64,000 nt of DNA, taken from positions 186,001-250,000 of the forward strand of contig CAVRNR010000003.1 in the NCBI GenBank assembly GCA_963722575.1. The letters are read 5' to 3'. Within the stretch, counting starts at the first letter, position 1. Each line of letters starts with the position of its first letter. This DNA is from Fen-178 sp963722575. GTDB lineage: Bacteria; Acidobacteriota; Terriglobia; Bryobacterales; Bryobacteraceae. Below the pieces are notes generated by a model, which saw only the letters and a program-made list of their open reading frames with translations, ran no database searches and was not told where the DNA came from. Positions 55,490-63,392 of the stretch are shown in pieces. A program made the position numbers and the translations under genes.

Positions 55490-56614
55490 TTACCGAGCCG
55501 CGACCTGCTTGGGCACCGACGGTTGCCTGGTTCTGAGATAGGCGGCCATATCGGCGATTTCGGCTCTGCCGATACGGGGCCAAACCAAGCTCTTGCTCTT
55601 CATCTCGGCGCGCATGGCGGGACCGTGGGTCGAGACGGCGGCTATCAAGGACACCGGAGAGAGATCGCGTTCGTTCAAAATCGGGACGCCCTTGGCCGAA
55701 TCGGAATGGCAAGCGGCGCATCCCTTTTTCGTGAAGGCAAGTTCGCCGCGGTGCGGATCGCCGCGCGGCTCGAGGGACCACAAATAACCGATCAGGCCGG
55801 CCATCTCGTCATAGTTCACCTTGGCCGTTGCTCGCGGGGTGGTGAGCACGTGGTTCCACATCATGGCTTGTACCTCGGCCAGCGAGATTGGGTCGGCACG
55901 CTTGTCCAGCGCGCGCTTGTCCTTATGGCAGCTATCGCACTGCAAACTCTGGAACTCAGCGCGGCCCGAATCGCCAGCGACAAGCTCGAACTTGGGCTCC
56001 TTGGAGCGAATCCCGACCAGGTTATCCAAGTAGATGAGAAGATCGTTCATCTCCCCGGCTGTGAGCCGCGGATAATGCACGCCTTTTTTCTCGTACGCGG
56101 GGTCCATGGCCGCCTTGCAATTCCAGAGGTCGCGCGCCAGCCCGATGGGATCGCGCAAGGAACGCCAGGCAATCACGGCAGGGGCGTCCTTGGCAATGCG
56201 CTCGGTGATGCCGTGGCAACTCGAGCAGTGCTTCGAAGTGAAGACCCGCCTACCGCGCTTGGCGTCGCCCATTGGGTCGAAATATCTTCTGGAAGCGAAG
56301 AAAGCGAACAGGTCGGCCCCTTCGGCGGGGGTGATGGCGGTTGTCCCCTGCGACTGTGCGCCAGCCGGCGCCCACGCGGAAGGAGGGTGGCTCCACAGCA
56401 CGCCGGCCAGGTCCGCGGGCGTGAAGTCGCGCGACCTCCGCGTAGTCAGATCCGAGGCCTTATTGCCACCCGCTCCATTGAGTTTGTGGCAACTGACACA
56501 GCCTCGATCCCGCACCAACTGCTCGCCACGCGAAGCATCGCCCGTGGTGATTTGCGCCTGTAGGCCGCTGCTGCCGGCCACCGTAAGACTGACTATTGCA
56601 AGAAACCGTGTCAT
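55490..56614 (-). CDS. Tetrahaem cytochrome c
   Basis: With the start at 56614 the protein is 374 aa with a signal peptide (FLAIVSLTVAGSSGLQAQ). It has four CXXCH haem sites in order: CVSCH, CSSCH, CDSCH and CAACH, each in a small alpha-helical cytochrome domain. An upstream ATG at 56713 would lie inside the protease gene. It is probably periplasmic and carries electrons. It is 14 bp downstream of the protease gene, in the same direction, so it may be expressed with the hydrogenase, but a duplicated gene tail behind it suggests it arrived later. Confidence 0.87.
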   Translation of the reverse strand: MTRFLAIVSLTVAGSSGLQAQITTGDASRGEQLVRDRGCVSCHKLNGAGGNKASDLTTRRSRDFTPADLAGVLWSHPPSAWAPAGAQSQGTTAITPAEGADLFAFFASRRYFDPMGDAKRGRRVFTSKHCSSCHGITERIAKDAPAVIAWRSLRDPIGLARDLWNCKAAMDPAYEKKGVHYPRLTAGEMNDLLIYLDNLVGIRSKEPKFELVAGDSGRAEFQSLQCDSCHKDKRALDKRADPISLAEVQAMMWNHVLTTPRATAKVNYDEMAGLIGYLWSLEPRGDPHRGELAFTKKGCAACHSDSAKGVPILNERDLSPVSLIAAVSTHGPAMRAEMKSKSLVWPRIGRAEIADMAAYLRTRQPSVPKQVAAR

Positions 56615-56628
56615 CGCACTGCCTCCAG

Positions 56629-57099
56629 CTACAGGAACCGTCCCACCAGTTCCACCACCTCGGGAATCGCCGATTGCACATCGGGGTGGATGGGGCCGCC
56701 GACGGTGGTGCAATCGGAAGCCTCCACCGCAATCACAATCGTTTCCTTGGGCACATCCAGACCGAGCTTCCCGCCCACCTCCAGCACCTCGAAGAGTCCC
56801 AGAAAGTGAGGCGATCCGCCCGGCCCCGGCTGTACCCGGTCGGCCGTGAAAACGGAAATCGCGCCGGGCTTGGCGCGGCCGGTAACGATGGTATCTACTA
56901 CCAACAGGCGGCTGGCCCCCAACAGATGATCCATCAGGTCGTAACCCGCCGCCGAAGAATGCACGACCTCGATTCGTCCCGGGAAACGCCGTTCAACCTC
57001 CCGGGCGGCTAGAATGCCGAAAGCATCGTCGGCCAGGATCTCGTTTCCCAGGCCCAGCAAGCGAACTACACCGGACTCATTCTCTGTGAATGCTTCCAT
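56629..57099 (-). CDS. [NiFe]-hydrogenase maturation protease
   Basis: The 156-aa protein has the motif LLGLGNEILADDAFG (Glu and Asp are the metal ligands), then EVVHSSAAGYDLMDHLLGASRLLVVDTIVTG and VVELVGRFL at the end. Such endopeptidases remove the C-terminal extension of the large subunit after nickel insertion. It overlaps the large-subunit gene by 23 bp, so the target is the neighbouring protein. Its 3' end is duplicated at 55351-55432. Confidence 0.92.
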   Translation of the reverse strand: MEAFTENESGVVRLLGLGNEILADDAFGILAAREVERRFPGRIEVVHSSAAGYDLMDHLLGASRLLVVDTIVTGRAKPGAISVFTADRVQPGPGGSPHFLGLFEVLEVGGKLGLDVPKETIVIAVEASDCTTVGGPIHPDVQSAIPEVVELVGRFL

Positions 57100-58567
57100 C
57101 GGAATCGCGTCTCAATACGGCCAGCGGCGCTCCGTGCGGGTCGCGCACCTGAACCATCAGGGGCATGCTGCCGGGAAGCGCGTGAGTGGCGCATCCCAGG
57201 CAGGGATCGTATGCACGGAAAGCCATCTCCACCATGTTCAGAAGGCCCTCCGGAACCTGGCCGCCGGTTATCAGCTTCTTGGCGGCCTTCTCTACACTCA
57301 TGGCGATGCGCGCGGCATTGTTCTGCGTGGCGACGATCAGGTTGGCGCCGGTAATGATGCCTCGCTCGTCGGTCTTGTAATGGTGGAACAAGGTTCCGCG
57401 CGGCGCTTCCACCACGCCGACTCCTTCAACCGGGACGGCCATCGGCAGCGTGCGCACATCGGGCTCGATCAACTCGGGATCGTGGGCCAGTTCCAGCATG
57501 CGCTCGGCGGCGTACAGCATCTCCACCACCCTGGCCCAATGATTGGCCAGGGTGTGATGGACCGGCCTGCCGCCCAACGTGGCGTGGTACTTCAGGTATG
57601 CCTCGTGAGCCTGCGGCGTGGCCATGCCCTCGGCCGCATTCAAGCGGGCCAGCGGCGCCACGCAGTATACGCCGCTGTCCGCTCCCTCGGAAAAGCCTTT
57701 CCAGCCGAGCCCTTTCAGGTAGCAGAATTTCATGTAGGTCCAGGGCTCGACGCGCTCGCCAATGTGATCCAGGTATTGATCGGGCTTGAACTTGGCCCAC
57801 TCGTGCCCATCGGGCGCCACCACGCGGAGCATGCCGTCGTAGAAGTTGACCTGGTTCTTCTCGTCCACCATGCCCATGTAATAGGTGCGATGGGTGTAGG
57901 CGTCGGAGAGGATCAGGTCGACGTAGTCCGAGTTCTGGAGGACGACCTTTTCGAAAATCCCCAGCGTGAACCGCGCGAAATCGACGGCTTCGGACGCCAC
58001 TTCGCGGAAGCGCGCCGCGTCATCGGCGGTGAGCGGCTTGGCGACGCCGCCCGGCAATCCGAATACCGGGTGGGCGGCCTTGCCCGCGGCCAGCACCATC
58101 AGCTCGCGCAGCCGGCGCCGCATGGCAATCACTTTCTGCCCGGTCTCGATGCCCACTTTGGCGATTACGCCCAGCACGTTGCGCTCGGCGGCCGGGGCCT
58201 GCGGCCCAACCACGAAATCCGGGCCGCCCAGGAAGTAGAAGTGGAGCGCGTGGTCCTCCACGAAGAACGTCGAGTAGACCAGCTCGCGTATCTTGCGGGC
58301 GGCGGGCGGCGGCGTCACCTGGTAGAGCGCATCCAGGGCTTTGGTCGAGGCCATGTGATGGGCGGTGGGGCAGACGCCGCAAATGCGCGACGTAATCTGC
58401 GGCATGTCCTCCGCCGGGCGGCCCTGCGCGAACTTTTCGAATCCGCGCAGCTCGGGCACCTGGAAATAGGCGCGCTCCACCACGCCCTGACCGTCCAGGA
58501 AGATCTCGATCTTGCCGTGGCCTTCCAGCCGGGTGATCGGTTCGATGGTGATTCTGCGACTGTCCAT
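57077..58567 (-). CDS. mvhA: [NiFe]-hydrogenase large subunit (Mvh-type)
   Basis: The 496-aa protein has RICGVCPTAHH (residues 61-71, two nickel cysteines) and DPCLGCATH (454-462, the other two). A tail of 34 residues after H462 would be removed by the maturation protease encoded next door. The opening ITIEPITRLEGHGKIEIFLD is typical. Group 3 hydrogenases (Mvh type) form soluble complexes with HdrABC and lack a membrane partner. No membrane subunit or signal peptide is present here. Confidence 0.93.
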   Translation of the reverse strand: MDSRRITIEPITRLEGHGKIEIFLDGQGVVERAYFQVPELRGFEKFAQGRPAEDMPQITSRICGVCPTAHHMASTKALDALYQVTPPPAARKIRELVYSTFFVEDHALHFYFLGGPDFVVGPQAPAAERNVLGVIAKVGIETGQKVIAMRRRLRELMVLAAGKAAHPVFGLPGGVAKPLTADDAARFREVASEAVDFARFTLGIFEKVVLQNSDYVDLILSDAYTHRTYYMGMVDEKNQVNFYDGMLRVVAPDGHEWAKFKPDQYLDHIGERVEPWTYMKFCYLKGLGWKGFSEGADSGVYCVAPLARLNAAEGMATPQAHEAYLKYHATLGGRPVHHTLANHWARVVEMLYAAERMLELAHDPELIEPDVRTLPMAVPVEGVGVVEAPRGTLFHHYKTDERGIITGANLIVATQNNAARIAMSVEKAAKKLITGGQVPEGLLNMVEMAFRAYDPCLGCATHALPGSMPLMVQVRDPHGAPLAVLRRDSDGSIHRE

Positions 58568-58570
58568 AAC

Positions 58571-59509
58571 TTACTCCATCCTCCGCCGGCCCAACAAAGA
58601 GGACGGCAAGCTATATCGATAAAAAAGTCCCGCAGGGTCGGGGAGAGCGTCCAGAACCCGCGCGATTTCAACCTCGTCGTCGCTATCGATGACGGAGGCG
58701 AGGGCGGAAAGAGCCTTGGCGCCGAAATCCCGCACCCGGCTGGTGGGTCCGAAGCACCCGGTGCAGGGCATGTTTCCGCGCGGGCACATGGCCTCGCAAC
58801 CGGCGCGCGTCCCAGGCCCGAGACAGGCCAGGCCCTGCGCCAACAGGCAGGTCTGCTGGTCCGCCACCACCTGGTGCACGCGTTTGAATTCCTTGAGCAG
58901 CAGTTTTTCGGGGCGCGTGTCCTTGCGCGGACACTCCTCGCATAAAGCCTGGTCCGGCGCCAGCACCGTGCCTTTGGGCGGCAGGTCTGAGCCGAGCAGC
59001 GCGCCCAGGGCGGCGCCAATGATCTTGGGCGTGGGCGGGCAGCCGGGCACGTAGTAGTCCACGTCGATGACGCGGTCGAGGGCCACCACGGTGTCGTAGA
59101 ATTCGGGCAGAGACAAGGAATGGCCGTTGTTCTGGTGAAGCCGTTCGGGCGCGACGCCATCCTTGAAGACCTCCGCGAAAATGCCTTTCGCGTCGGACAG
59201 ATTGGCCAGCCCTGGAATGCCTCCCAGTTGGGCGCAAACCCCGAACGCCACCACCACCCGCGATTTGGCGCGCAGCAGTTTCGCCATCTTCAACTGATCG
59301 CTGTTGCGGATAGCGCCGTTGATGAAGCTGGCGAGGATGGAGCCGTCGGGCATGGCGTCGACGTCGTGCTCCTTGAAATCCAGGGCCACCGGCCAGAACA
59401 CGATGTCCACGGCGTTGGCCACATCCAGGATCTTCTCGTCCAGATCCACCACGGCTTCCTCGCATCCGCCGCAGGATGCGCACCAGTAGAAAGCCACTTT
59501 GGGTTTCAT
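58571..59509 (-). CDS. mvhG: [NiFe]-hydrogenase small subunit (Mvh-type)
   Basis: The ATG at 59509 gives 312 aa with no signal peptide: VAFYWCASCGGCEEAVVDL (proximal cluster cysteines), VVAFGVCAQLGG, YYVPGCPPTPKIIG, and CxxC-rich stretches (LCEECPRKDTRP; CEAMCPRGNMPCTGCFG). The absence of a Tat leader means a cytosolic enzyme. The start overlaps the MvhD gene by 4 nt and the stop lies 3 bp before mvhA. Confidence 0.92.
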   Translation of the reverse strand: MKPKVAFYWCASCGGCEEAVVDLDEKILDVANAVDIVFWPVALDFKEHDVDAMPDGSILASFINGAIRNSDQLKMAKLLRAKSRVVVAFGVCAQLGGIPGLANLSDAKGIFAEVFKDGVAPERLHQNNGHSLSLPEFYDTVVALDRVIDVDYYVPGCPPTPKIIGAALGALLGSDLPPKGTVLAPDQALCEECPRKDTRPEKLLLKEFKRVHQVVADQQTCLLAQGLACLGPGTRAGCEAMCPRGNMPCTGCFGPTSRVRDFGAKALSALASVIDSDDEVEIARVLDALPDPAGLFYRYSLPSSLLGRRRME

Positions 59510-59934
59510 GCGACCTCCTTCCGGCGGGCGGGGACTCGGGGCCCCAACGCGCGCACCTTCTCCACCATATCGTTGACCACGATTTTGACCCTCTCGCCCT
59601 CCGCCGCCGAAATCCACTCCAGGCGGAGGCGCGCGTCTTCGATGCCCATCTGTTTCGCCAGGCGCTTGAGCAGCACAAAACGGCGGAGCGCTTTGTAGTT
59701 TCCTTCCTGGTAATGACAGTCTCCGGGGTGGCACCCGCCGATGAGAACGCCGTCCGCGCCTTTGGCGAACGCGTCCAGTATGAATTGTGGGTCCACGCGG
59801 CCGGAGCACATGACGCGAACGACACGCGTGTTAGGGGCGTACTTGATACGCGAGGTTCCGGCCAGGTCCGCGGCCAGATAGGTGCACCAGTTACAGAAAA
59901 ACGCCACAATCTTGGGTTCAAAGCTTTCAGGCAT
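59506..59934 (-). CDS. mvhD: Hydrogenase-linking iron-sulfur protein MvhD
   Basis: The 142-aa protein has FFCNWCTYLAADLAG and VMCSGRVDPQFILDAFAKGADGVLIGGCHPGDCHYQEGNY, the conserved MvhD cysteines. It binds a [2Fe-2S] cluster and passes electrons between the hydrogenase and HdrA. It sits between hdrA and the hydrogenase small subunit, overlapping both by 8 and 4 nt. Confidence 0.94.
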   Translation of the reverse strand: MPESFEPKIVAFFCNWCTYLAADLAGTSRIKYAPNTRVVRVMCSGRVDPQFILDAFAKGADGVLIGGCHPGDCHYQEGNYKALRRFVLLKRLAKQMGIEDARLRLEWISAAEGERVKIVVNDMVEKVRALGPRVPARRKEVA

Positions 59935-61921
59935 TAGTTAGAATCCCCTCAATCTCTTCGAAGATCTGTCGGTCTTCAAACAGGTGTTGGTAAATGGAAC
60001 CGGATGGACACGCGGCGACGCAGGTGCCACAGCCTTTGCACTTCGCCTGGTTGATCCGGGCCTTTCTTTCTTCTGGCAGAAACTCGATGGCGCTGAAAGG
60101 ACACATCGCCACGCAAGTCTTGCATCCGGAGCAGACTTCTTCCATGACATAAGCGGCATTGGGTTCCGTCTCGACGAATCCGGCGTCGATGAGCGCCAGG
60201 GCTTCGGCGGCCGCCGCGCCAGCCTGCGCCACCGTGTCCGGGATGTCCTTCGGCCCCTGGCAGCAGCCGGCCAGGAATATGCCGTCGGTAAACGTGCTCA
60301 CGGGGGCCAGCTTGGGATGCCGCTCGAGGAAGAATCCCCCGCTCGCGCAAGTGATGTTGAACAGGCGGCGGACCTGCTCGGCGTCAGCCTGCGGCTCCAG
60401 GCCGGTGGAGAGCACCACCATGTCGACCGGGATGCGCCGCACGATGCCGGCCAGCGTGTCTTCCACGCGGATGACCAGCTTGTTTTCTTCCGAGGGGTCC
60501 AAGGCCCAGTCGGTGACCTCGGCCACCCGGCCGCGCACGAAGTGCACGCGCTCATTCAGCAGCTTCTGGTAGAATTCCTCGAAACCCTTGCCGGGCGTGC
60601 GGATATCGATGTAGAAATTGAAAATGTCGGCGCCCGTGTGCTCTTTGATCAAGTGGGCGAGCTTGAGCGAGTACATGCAGCAGACGCGCGAGCACCAGCG
60701 GTTGGTGTTCTCGTCGCGCGAGCCGACGCAATGCACGATGGCGACGCTCTTGGGCGTTCGGCCATCCCTCAGAACGACTTCCCCGCCGGTGGGACCGGAA
60801 GCGTTCACCAGGCGCTCGACCTCGAGCGCGGTGTACACGTTGGGATACACGCCGTAGCCGTAGTATGGGATGCGCCGGGCGTCGAACGGCTGGGATCCGG
60901 TGGCGAGGATGATGTTGCCGACTTCGACTTCCTCGGTCTTCTCCTCCATTTGAAGACTGATCGCGTGGCGCTCGCCGCAGGCGTCGATGCAAGTCTTCTT
61001 ACACTTGCCCGATTTGAACTGGATGCACGTCTCGGGATCGATCACGGGCACCTGCGGCACGGCCTGCGGAAACGAGATGTAGATGGGCTTTCTCTTGGCG
61101 AGGCCCACGTTGAAATCATCCGGAAACTTCGCCTCCTTGTACACACACGCCTTGAGACATTCCAGGCAGCCGGAGCACAAGTCCTCCCTGATGTAACGCG
61201 GCCAGCGCTTCACCTTCACCTTGAAGTTGCCGACATATCCATCCACCTGAGTCACTTCGGAGTAAGTCCAAAGCGTGATGTTCTTATGGTTCTTGACTGC
61301 CGACATCTTGGGAGTCAAGATGCAAGCCGCGCAGTCCAGCGTGGGGAAGGTCTTGTCGAACTGCGCCATGTGGCCGCCGATAGTGGGCTCGCGCTCCACC
61401 AGGTAGACATGCTTGCCCGAGTTGGCCAGCGTGAGAGCGGCGTGGATGCCGGCGATGCCGCCGCCCACCACCATCACCGCCGGATGAATCGGAATCCGGC
61501 CCCTCTCCAGGGACTCGTTCCAGACCACCCTTCTGGCGGCGGCCCGCACCAGGTCCTTCGCCTTGCGGGTGGCCGCCTGCTTATCTTCCGTGACCCACGA
61601 ATCCTGCTCCCGGATATTCACCATCTGGAGATAGAAGGGATTCAGATCGCCGGATGCGAGGGCGTGGCGAAACGTCTGCTCGTGCAGGTGCGGCGAGCAG
61701 GAAGCCACCACCACGCGGTTCAGTTTCCGCTCCGCGATATCTTGCCGGATCAGGTCCTGCCCGGGATCGGAACACAAGTACTTGTATTCCCGCGAGACCA
61801 CCACGTTCGGAAGCGTCGCGCCGTAGGCTGCCAGCGCTTTCACGTCCACCACCGCGGCGATGTTGGTGCCGCAGTGACAGACATAAACGCCAATCCGGAT
61901 GTCGCCGTTCGCCTTAGACAT
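59927..61921 (-). CDS. hdrA: Heterodisulfide reductase subunit A (flavoprotein)
   Basis: The ATG at 61921 gives 664 aa: VCHCGTNIAAVVDV at the N-terminus, FAD motif VGGGIAGIHAALTLANSG (residues 152-169), VEREPTIGGHMAQFDKTFPTLDCAACILTPKM with further cysteines, and two ferredoxin-type [4Fe-4S] sites at the end (CSGCKTCVAMCP, CKGCGTCVAACP). HdrA holds the bifurcating FAD in the Hdr-Mvh complex. It overlaps hdrB by 8 nt upstream and mvhD by 8 nt downstream. A second HdrA-like gene begins the visible operon at 63393. Confidence 0.94.
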   Translation of the reverse strand: MSKANGDIRIGVYVCHCGTNIAAVVDVKALAAYGATLPNVVVSREYKYLCSDPGQDLIRQDIAERKLNRVVVASCSPHLHEQTFRHALASGDLNPFYLQMVNIREQDSWVTEDKQAATRKAKDLVRAAARRVVWNESLERGRIPIHPAVMVVGGGIAGIHAALTLANSGKHVYLVEREPTIGGHMAQFDKTFPTLDCAACILTPKMSAVKNHKNITLWTYSEVTQVDGYVGNFKVKVKRWPRYIREDLCSGCLECLKACVYKEAKFPDDFNVGLAKRKPIYISFPQAVPQVPVIDPETCIQFKSGKCKKTCIDACGERHAISLQMEEKTEEVEVGNIILATGSQPFDARRIPYYGYGVYPNVYTALEVERLVNASGPTGGEVVLRDGRTPKSVAIVHCVGSRDENTNRWCSRVCCMYSLKLAHLIKEHTGADIFNFYIDIRTPGKGFEEFYQKLLNERVHFVRGRVAEVTDWALDPSEENKLVIRVEDTLAGIVRRIPVDMVVLSTGLEPQADAEQVRRLFNITCASGGFFLERHPKLAPVSTFTDGIFLAGCCQGPKDIPDTVAQAGAAAAEALALIDAGFVETEPNAAYVMEEVCSGCKTCVAMCPFSAIEFLPEERKARINQAKCKGCGTCVAACPSGSIYQHLFEDRQIFEEIEGILTNA

Positions 61922-62822
61922 AGCTCTCCACCTCCTCCGCGTGCTTGGGGAACCATTCTTCGATCGATCTGCGCCCCGAAATGGCGCGGCCCAACCCCAG
62001 CGAGCGGGCATCGCCTCCCAAAGCCCAGCCGAGGATCTGGGTGAAGAAGAAAACCGGCATGTCCAGCGACTCGCCGGCTTGCTTGCGAATCTCGGCCTGA
62101 TAAGCGTCCAGGTTGTATTGGCACAAGGGGCAGATGGTGACGATGGCCTCCGCTCCTTTGCGCGCGGCTTCTTTCAAGAGGATGTAGTTCAGCCGTACCC
62201 CCACTTCATGGATGGTGCCGGTGAGCGAACCGCCGCAGCACTTGGTCTTGAGCGAGTAGTCCACCGTCGGCACTCCCACGGCTTCGAGCAGCTCATCCAT
62301 TCGCGCTGGGTCGTGCGGGCGGTCGGCCTCGGCGAACGGCCGCACCAACTGGCACCCGTAGTAGCAGGCGACCCGCCCGCCCCGCCAATGGCGGACCACC
62401 TTCGCCTTGATCCGGTCCAGCCCCACGTCGTTATACAAGACCTCCATGGGGTGGCGAACCTTCACGGAATCGAGCGGCGGCAGATTCGCCGTGACCAGCG
62501 AGTCCCCAACGCTCTTGGCGATCTCCGGATACCGCGCCGCGTAATCCTGGGTCTTGCGAAGGACCAGATAGCAGGCGCTGCACGGAGTGACCAGCTCGCG
62601 GTGGCCGGCTTGGCGCGCGCGCGACAGGTTTCTGGCCGACAGCAGAAAGGCCGATCCTTCGTCAATGGACATATAGGAGGTGGCGCCGCAGCAGTTCCAG
62701 TCCTTCAGTTCGTCCAGAGACAGATTCAGCAGCCGAAACAGGGTCAGCAGACTCTCCTCATAGGCGACGCCCGTGCCTCGCATCGAGCAGCCCGGGAAAT
62801 AACCGTAGGTCGATGCCATCAT
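61914..62822 (-). CDS. hdrB: Heterodisulfide reductase subunit B
   Basis: The ATG at 62822 (GGAGG upstream) gives 302 aa with both CCG domains: YFPGCSMRGTGV and DWNCCGATSYM ... TPCSACYLVL in the first, then CYYGCQLVRP, TKCCGGSLTG and CPLCQYNLDAY in the second. These bind the non-cubane iron-sulfur clusters that reduce disulfides. The ends overlap hdrC (4 nt) and hdrA (8 nt). Confidence 0.94.
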   Translation of the reverse strand: MMASTYGYFPGCSMRGTGVAYEESLLTLFRLLNLSLDELKDWNCCGATSYMSIDEGSAFLLSARNLSRARQAGHRELVTPCSACYLVLRKTQDYAARYPEIAKSVGDSLVTANLPPLDSVKVRHPMEVLYNDVGLDRIKAKVVRHWRGGRVACYYGCQLVRPFAEADRPHDPARMDELLEAVGVPTVDYSLKTKCCGGSLTGTIHEVGVRLNYILLKEAARKGAEAIVTICPLCQYNLDAYQAEIRKQAGESLDMPVFFFTQILGWALGGDARSLGLGRAISGRRSIEEWFPKHAEEVESYV

Positions 62823-63385
62823 CCAACCTCCCGGCCAGCCAGCTCGCGCTGCAACTCTTTTATTTTTTCGATCCGGTCCTGGCGGAACCGGAGCCTGCCG
62901 GTCCACATCAGTTGCCAGCCCGTCCCCGCCATGGTGAGTAGTTGCAGAGGATTGGTGCGGAACGCCATGCGGAGCACCAGCCAGAACTCGGAGCTGCGCC
63001 CTTGCCGGCGGACCATCTTATAGAACTCCTGTGCCAGCACGGGAATCGGGAACTTGCGCGGATAGAGCTTCTCCTGGATTGCCTCCCTCTTTAAGCTGTA
63101 CATTACGTCGGTGATGTGGATCTGGCGCGGACAGTGCACCGCGCAGGAATAGCAGGAGGCGCACAGCCAGATGGTCTGGCAACTCAGCGCATCCTCCTTG
63201 AAACCTTCGCGCACCAAGGCAATGATGCGGCGCGGAGCGAAGTCCATATAGATCGAGAGGGGGCAGGTTCCCGAGCAGGTTCCGCATTGCAGGCACGAAA
63301 ACAGCCCTTCGCACCCCGGCCTCTCGGCAATCTTTTGCGCCCACAGGGGGTCCGCCTCCCGCTGGAACTTCATCTTGCGCCGCAT
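62819..63385 (-). CDS. hdrC: Heterodisulfide reductase subunit C
   Basis: The start at 63385 or 63373 gives about 184-188 aa. Two [4Fe-4S] sites are present: CLQCGTCSGTCPL and CASCYSCAVHCPR. A helical tail follows (AQEFYKMVRRQGRSSEFWLVLRMAFRTNP). It transfers electrons from HdrA to HdrB. The stop overlaps hdrB's start as ATGA, and the start lies 7-19 bp after the HdrA-like gene. Confidence 0.92.
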   Translation of the reverse strand: MRRKMKFQREADPLWAQKIAERPGCEGLFSCLQCGTCSGTCPLSIYMDFAPRRIIALVREGFKEDALSCQTIWLCASCYSCAVHCPRQIHITDVMYSLKREAIQEKLYPRKFPIPVLAQEFYKMVRRQGRSSEFWLVLRMAFRTNPLQLLTMAGTGWQLMWTGRLRFRQDRIEKIKELQRELAGREVG

Positions 63386-63392
63386 TTCTGTG

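Noticed and set aside
57014..58945. 643-codon plus-strand open frame
   Set aside because: Antisense of the hydrogenase large subunit; the minus-strand protein has unmistakable nickel-site motifs.
59984..62044. 686-codon plus-strand open frame
   Set aside because: Antisense of hdrA; no domain or start context.
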